Source: Candidatus Riflebacteria bacterium GWC2_50_8
GTDB lineage: Bacteria > Muiribacteriota > Ozemobacteria > Ozemobacterales > Ozemobacteraceae
Length of the DNA stretch: 36,807 nt
Direction: 5' to 3'
Assembly (NCBI GenBank): GCA_001787855.1
Contig: MFYY01000259.1
Span: forward strand, 35,500 to 72,306
In this document: piece by piece, positions 32,312-36,807 of the stretch
Position numbering within the stretch: position 1 is the first letter of the stretch
How the letters are laid out: each line of letters begins with the position of its first letter
Notes under the pieces: generated by a model
Databases searched by the model: none
What the model was told of the DNA's origin: nothing
The model's input: the letters and a program-made list of their open reading frames with translations, nothing else
Translations under genes and position numbers: made by a program

Positions 32312-34558
32312 TCAGCTTGTAGTTTCCATCATGGTGCTTGCCTTGTCGATAAGACCGCCGGTGTCGAGAATCAGGCTGACCGAGCCATCACCCAGAATTG
32401 TGCAGCCAGAAACACCGTGAACGTTGGCCAGATAAGGTGATAGTCCTTTAACCACCGTCTGCTGCTGGCCTAGTATTTCGTCAACAAACAATGCGATCTT
32501 TCGGCCCTGGTCTTCGACGATTACCAGAATTCCTTCGTGCAGCTCGCTATACTGAGGTTTCTTGTTGTGCAGCTTATAGAGCCTAACAACAGGAATAAGT
32601 TCCTCGCGCACTCTGACCAGTTCGCTTTTGTCAGGTGTTCCGGTGATACTGCCGGCTTCGGCCCTTATCGACTCCCTTATCGCCAGCAACGGAATGGTGT
32701 AGCATGAATCGCCAACTCGAATCAGCATTCCGTCAATTATAGCGAGCGTCAGGGGAATCTGCAGATAGATCGAAGTGCCCAAGCCAGGTTTGCTGCGCAC
32801 AGTGATCCGGCCTTTCAGCTTCTCGATGTTCTTTTTGACAACATCCATGCCAACACCGCGCCCGGATATTTCGGACACCTGCGCTGAAGTTGAAAAGCCC
32901 GGTTCAAAAATAAAAGCAAAAACATCTTCGTCACGCAAAGTGCCGGGATCACCGCGGACAAGCCCCTTTTCCTGAGCTTTTTCGAGAATACGCACACGGT
33001 CGAGCCCCTTACCATCGTCTGAAACAATTATCCAGACTTCGCCGCCTTCATAACGAGCTTCTATGGTGAGGTTGCCGGTCTCAGATTTGCCGTTGCGCAC
33101 ACGTTCTTCAGGGTCTTCGATTCCATGATCGACCGAGTTTCTGACCATGTGCAGCAACGGGTCAGCAATCTGCTCGGTCATGGTTTTATCAATTTCAGTT
33201 TCTTCGCCGACGAGATTTAACTTGATCTTACGGTTCTTTTTCAAAGCCAGATCATGCACAACTCGCACCAGTTTCTGAAAAGTAGCCGATAATGGCACCA
33301 TTCTGATACTCATGGCAACATCCTGCAGATTGCTGGCAACCCGGCGCAGATGATGCACTGACTTGTCAAAATTCTCCAGCGCAAGCCCCTGCAAATCGGG
33401 GTTTTTAGTGACCATGCTTTCAGCTATCACCAGTTCGCCGATAAGATTCACCAGCTCGTCAAGCCTTGCCAGGTCAACACGAATATCAGTGCGCCGGGTG
33501 GTTTTTCCGACTGCCATCTGGCTGGTCTGCTTTTCGAGAGCCTTTTCAACTGTTGAGTTATCTACTGCCCCCATATCGACCAGTATTTTGCCAATGGGAG
33601 TCTTCTGCTTTTCCAGAGCCAGATTCAGCTGTTCTTCGCTGACCTTGCCATCTTCGACAAGTATTTCACCAAGTTTGGGAGAGTCTCTGAATGGTGCGAT
33701 GCCTCTTTCGATCTGACCAAGCAGATCGAGCATCATTTCGAGCCCTTCAACAGTGCCTTTTCCACCCTGAGTAAAATCGTTGGCGCCCTGACGCAGGGAA
33801 TCTACAACCATCAGCATCGTCATTACATGTTCGGGAGCAAATTCAAGTCCTGGCTTACAGAAAGCTTCGAGAACACTTTCGGTTTTGTGGCTTAACTTGC
33901 TGAGGTCAGCAAGAGCCAGAAAACCGCAGTTACCCTTAAAGCTGTGACAGCTCCTGAACAATTCTCTGATCAGACGCTCCGGGTTATCCGGCGGCTTCTC
34001 AAGTTCGATTAAGATCTTTTCAGCCAGGTCAAAAAATTCATTAGCTTCTTCAATGAACTGTCTGTTTATATCGGATTCGTCCGCCACCACACTCGTTGCA
34101 GTCGCAGCAGCTTTTGCCGCCGCTGATCTTTCACTGCTGCGCGTAACCAGATCTATTGCCAGGCCAAGCTCTTCTTCAAGTATTTTGCGCTCAGCTTCTT
34201 TGCCGTTGTCATTGCTGTCCCTTTCGATCATATCAAGAAAGGAACCGGCGAGATCAAGCGTGCGCAAAAACAGATCAACATGCCCAAGCTCAAACTCAGC
34301 CTTCCCACCGCGAAAGACGTCGAGAAGCGTTTCGGCTTTATGAGTTAACGAGGCGATGTTGTTGAGGCCGAGACTGCCGGCACTACCTTTCATTGAGTGA
34401 AAGAGTCTGAATATCGCATTAACCGTGTCAGAATCTATCTCTCCAGTCTCAGTCGTATCCGAATGAATTTTGATCAGCATCGGCTCGACATCATCTATCA
34501 TCTCGCGGCTCTCGCTGACGAAAACCCGCAAGAATTCCTGTTCCATGCCTTCAAACAT
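32312..34558 (-). CDS. cheA: Chemotaxis histidine kinase CheA with two HPt domains and a MshEN-like linker
   Basis: The product is 748 residues from ATG 34558, with AGGGG upstream; the longer frame lacks support. HPt1 has H54 in LFHSMKGSAGS and HPt2 has H205 in SCHSFKGNCGF. Residues ~296-343 (KLGEILVEDGKVSEEQLNLA, then PIGKILVDMGAVDNSTVEKA) form two tandem copies of the pattern seen in MshEN/GspE N-terminal domains, some of which bind c-di-GMP. This occupies the place of a P2 domain, which I do not see. The dimerisation helices (~365-420), ATPase domain (N474 in MVRNSVDHGI, DDGKGLD, GRGVGMDVV) and CheW-like regulatory domain (~605-740) follow. Confidence 0.95.
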   Translation of the reverse strand: MFEGMEQEFLRVFVSESREMIDDVEPMLIKIHSDTTETGEIDSDTVNAIFRLFHSMKGSAGSLGLNNIASLTHKAETLLDVFRGGKAEFELGHVDLFLRTLDLAGSFLDMIERDSNDNGKEAERKILEEELGLAIDLVTRSSERSAAAKAAATATSVVADESDINRQFIEEANEFFDLAEKILIELEKPPDNPERLIRELFRSCHSFKGNCGFLALADLSKLSHKTESVLEAFCKPGLEFAPEHVMTMLMVVDSLRQGANDFTQGGKGTVEGLEMMLDLLGQIERGIAPFRDSPKLGEILVEDGKVSEEQLNLALEKQKTPIGKILVDMGAVDNSTVEKALEKQTSQMAVGKTTRRTDIRVDLARLDELVNLIGELVIAESMVTKNPDLQGLALENFDKSVHHLRRVASNLQDVAMSIRMVPLSATFQKLVRVVHDLALKKNRKIKLNLVGEETEIDKTMTEQIADPLLHMVRNSVDHGIEDPEERVRNGKSETGNLTIEARYEGGEVWIIVSDDGKGLDRVRILEKAQEKGLVRGDPGTLRDEDVFAFIFEPGFSTSAQVSEISGRGVGMDVVKKNIEKLKGRITVRSKPGLGTSIYLQIPLTLAIIDGMLIRVGDSCYTIPLLAIRESIRAEAGSITGTPDKSELVRVREELIPVVRLYKLHNKKPQYSELHEGILVIVEDQGRKIALFVDEILGQQQTVVKGLSPYLANVHGVSGCTILGDGSVSLILDTGGLIDKASTMMETTS

Positions 34559-34665
34559 CTGAATACCCCTATTCTTTGCCGTGAGGCTTGCTTTCACATC
34601 GAAACATCATCTGTAACAGGCCTCATTCGCAAGCAAAATTTTACCCAGCGCTTCGGCAATCCCGG

Positions 34666-35154
34666 TCATATTTTTTTACTTCCTGATCCTGGAATAAGAA
34701 CGGTTACTTCTGGTTTGCCAACCTCTACCGATACTGAACGAATCAGACAGTCGCCAATATCTTCAGCGACAGGCCAGAGTTTGAGAGCCAACAAACACTT
34801 TTTTACAGCCAGGTAATTACGCTTGCCAATATTGAAAGATGATACAGAATCAATTATCTGCGCGCCACCGGTCAGCTTGATTATTATGTCCTGTGGTCGG
34901 CAGCCCCTTTTCAGGAATTCATCAATAAACAACGGAATCCCGGTGTCGGCAAACAATCCCGGCTTTCGCGCAGCAAGCTCTTCGTTTATCGAGCTTTCTG
35001 GCAGTTGAACATGAAGCAGACCGGCAAATGAACTGGTCTTCGAAATGGCAACAATACCTATACATGAACCAAGCCCCTGGGTCTTGATCATATCGCCAGG
35101 GTGCAGCGAAACTGCGTATTCACCGACTCCGACATTTATAGTTTTACTTGTCAT
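34666..35154 (-). CDS. cheD: Chemoreceptor glutamine deamidase CheD
   Basis: The product is 162 residues from ATG 35154; a GTG at 35175 in the same frame is an alternative. The catalytic residues T25, C31 (KTQGLGSCIGIV) and H48 (LLHVQLPE) are spaced 6 and 17 apart, as I recall for Thermotoga CheD T21, C27 and H44. KLTGGA is also typical. CheD deamidates receptor glutamines and in some bacteria works with CheC, which is absent here. It is the second gene of the operon in the window, between the hemerythrin receptor and cheA. Confidence 0.93.
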   Translation of the reverse strand: MTSKTINVGVGEYAVSLHPGDMIKTQGLGSCIGIVAISKTSSFAGLLHVQLPESSINEELAARKPGLFADTGIPLFIDEFLKRGCRPQDIIIKLTGGAQIIDSVSSFNIGKRNYLAVKKCLLALKLWPVAEDIGDCLIRSVSVEVGKPEVTVLIPGSGSKKI

Positions 35155-35215
35155 TATTTTTGTCAGACTCGCCACAAAAGCTGCGCCTTCTCTTCAGATG
35201 CATGCAGCACGGTCA

Positions 35216-36807
35216 TCAAACAACGCCTCTGCTTTGCAGATGCGAAACATATTTTTTGTCAGTTCGCATGATATGGCTGGGCAACCAGTCTTTAATAAAG
35301 TTGAAAGTCTCGATGCCAATGCCACTTCGATTAGCCTTAAAGCCCTGAAAAATGTCTTCAAGTTTTTGGACAAGCTTTGTGTGAGCCGCTTTGTGAGAGA
35401 CAAAATCAGGATACCCAGACTGCTGCATCAGCTGCTCTTCGTAAGAAAAGTGCGTGCGCGTATAATCGGCAAGCTCTTCGAGAATCGGCTGTAACGCTGA
35501 GCTGGCCTGGCCCTCACGCAAAGCATGGTAAAGGTCGTTAGCGAGTATTACCAGGCGGCGATGTTGGCTGTCTATCTTGTTTATGCCGATCATCAGCTCT
35601 TTTCCCCACTTGATCGGATCACTGGCCAAACCGCCGCTGGTAATGTGTGGGTCAGCCTCTTCCTGTTTGCCGGTTGCAACTATGAATTTGCTGACAATCT
35701 CGCGCAGGTTTTTCACCTGACCGGTCAACTCTTCAGCGGCAGCGGCCGTCTCTTCAGCATAAGCTGAATTCTGTTGAGTTACCTGGTCGATCTGGCTCAG
35801 ACCGATCGCAACCTGCGACACACCTGCGGCCTGTTCTTTTGAGGCAGCAGCAATCTCACTCAAAAGTCCGGCTGTCTTTATCGAACCATTTTCGATTTCA
35901 CCCAGTGCTTTAGCGGTTACTCCTGCAACTTGCGCGCCTCTCTCAATGTTGCTGTTGGAATTCGACACCATTTCAGCAGCTTCTTTTGCCGCCGCGGCGC
36001 TGCGCCCTGACAGCTTTCTGACTTCTTCTGCAACAACTGCGAACCCCTTGCCGTGCCGACCGGCACGAGCCGCTTCGACGGCAGCGTTCAATGAAAGCAG
36101 GTTGGTCTGAAAGGCTATGTCTTCAATAATCTTAACTATTCGTGTGATCTGCTTGCCGGAATCATGAATCGAACTTACTGCCTGCGTCATGTCAGCCATA
36201 TTTTCAGTGCCGGATTTTGATGCACTCATGGTCTGATCGGCGATTTTGCGAGCCTCATCGGTATTCTGAGCTGTTGTAGAAGTTTGTGCATCGATTTCAA
36301 CCATGGTTGACGAAATCTCTTCCAGAGATGCCGCAGATTCAGACGCGCCCTGAGAAAGAGCCTGACTTGAGTCAGCAATTTGCACAGACATGTTTTCAAG
36401 CAGGGCTGCACCTTCGCGGATGCTGTTAATCAAATCGTTCAGATTTTCGACCATGCTCCGCAAGGCAATTCCGAGAGTATCTTTCTCTGAGGCCAGACTG
36501 AAGTTAACAGTCAAGTCGCCACCAGCAATTTTTTCGGCCAGTCGGGCCTTTTGTTCAAGTTCATCAGACATTCTGTTAAGTGCATCTGCCATCCGGCCGA
36601 TTTCATCGCTGCTGTTGACTGGCAGACGGTTTGACAGGTTTCCAGCACAGACATCTTCAGCCAGCCTGACCACCATGCCTACAGGCTGCAAAATGCCATT
36701 AAGAAGCCTTATCGAAGCAAATATCGTGATAAGTAAAGCTCCTGCGGTTAACAGAATCGAGCTTAACAGGTCGTTGATCCCCATATCCGCAGCTTCGTCC
36801 GCCTCCT
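35216..36807 (-). CDS. Methyl-accepting chemotaxis protein with C-terminal hemerythrin domain (partial)
   Basis: The frame is still open at the right edge, so the N-terminal sensor and true start lie outside; the ATG at 36784 is internal. Visible parts are a TM segment ([20 protein letters not shown]), HAMP, the MCP signalling hairpin with the tip [20 protein letters not shown], and a C-terminal bacteriohemerythrin domain of ~125 residues. The hemerythrin ligands are all present: [28 protein letters not shown] and [10 protein letters not shown], giving five His, one Glu and one Asp for a di-iron O2 site. The receptor probably senses oxygen in the cytoplasm. No CheR-docking pentapeptide is present; it ends SRGVV. 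It is the most upstream operon gene in view. Confidence 0.93.
   Translation of the reverse strand, partial: EADEAADMGINDLLSSILLTAGALLITIFASIRLLNGILQPVGMVVRLAEDVCAGNLSNRLPVNSSDEIGRMADALNRMSDELEQKARLAEKIAGGDLTVNFSLASEKDTLGIALRSMVENLNDLINSIREGAALLENMSVQIADSSQALSQGASESAASLEEISSTMVEIDAQTSTTAQNTDEARKIADQTMSASKSGTENMADMTQAVSSIHDSGKQITRIVKIIEDIAFQTNLLSLNAAVEAARAGRHGKGFAVVAEEVRKLSGRSAAAAKEAAEMVSNSNSNIERGAQVAGVTAKALGEIENGSIKTAGLLSEIAAASKEQAAGVSQVAIGLSQIDQVTQQNSAYAEETAAAAEELTGQVKNLREIVSKFIVATGKQEEADPHITSGGLASDPIKWGKELMIGINKIDSQHRRLVILANDLYHALREGQASSALQPILEELADYTRTHFSYEEQLMQQSGYPDFVSHKAAHTKLVQKLEDIFQGFKANRSGIGIETFNFIKDWLPSHIMRTDKKYVSHLQSRGVV

Overview
The window is chromosomal DNA of a Gram-negative-type bacterium. 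The evidence is secreted and lipobox-bearing proteins, two Skp/OmpH-like periplasmic proteins, type IV prepilin-like proteins and a full chemotaxis operon with transmembrane receptors. Base composition looks moderate, near 50% GC by eye, and AT-richer in the SIR2 gene. The mix of prepilin-like operons, secreted orphan proteins and a CheABDRW cluster would fit a deep-branching, poorly annotated phylum such as Candidatus Riflebacteria, but that is an impression and not a demonstrated placement.

Layout. 1-2061 (minus strand): a STAS-domain protein, a small anchored protein, a TPR protein and a secreted protein that runs off the left edge, probably one operon. 2189-2261: tRNA-Gly(CCC) with its own promoter. 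2262-7620: a compact accessory island. Its left end is the tRNA 3' end and its right end carries a 24/27 copy of that 3' end. It holds a broken type I restriction locus, in which HsdR is fused in frame to the last part of HsdS and then cut by a TAG, and an intact SIR2-domain protein of the anti-phage NADase type. There is no integrase. 7746-8783 (plus) is a secreted protein with a CBM9/DOMON-like domain, and 8961-9665 (minus) is a secreted orphan.

10022-18333 (minus) is the most striking region. Seven tightly packed genes encode two paralogous Skp-like coiled-coil proteins, a 1388-residue secreted protein, a 218-residue secreted protein and three prepilin-like proteins of the PilV/GspI, PilX/GspK and PilW/GspJ types. 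The layout recalls minor-pilin/PilY1 operons, but the large protein is not recognisably PilY1 and the dedicated Skp-like pair is unusual. I read it as a candidate surface-appendage tip or secretion system.

18624-19823 (minus) is a protein with two cyclic-nucleotide-binding domains, the first degenerate. 20409-21542 (plus) is an IPT/TIG-repeat lipoprotein that appears to be expressed from a leaderless mRNA. 21693-23305 (minus) pairs a lipoprotein made of 16-residue repeats with a PLP aminotransferase. 23462-25180 (minus) pairs TrmO with a beta-propeller protein. 25284-25628 is a small membrane protein, followed by a 173-bp element with 10-bp terminal inverted repeats. 26144-28009 (plus) is a secreted DUF2225-like zinc-ribbon/TPR protein and an EFR1-type flavodoxin-ferredoxin protein.

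28002-36807 (minus) is a chemotaxis operon. In transcription order it runs: an MCP with a C-terminal hemerythrin domain (partial at the right edge), CheD, CheA, CheW, an MCP with a C-terminal CheR-docking-like pentapeptide, CheR, CheB. CheA carries two HPt domains and a MshEN-like (possible c-di-GMP-binding) linker. No CheY, CheC or CheX is present.
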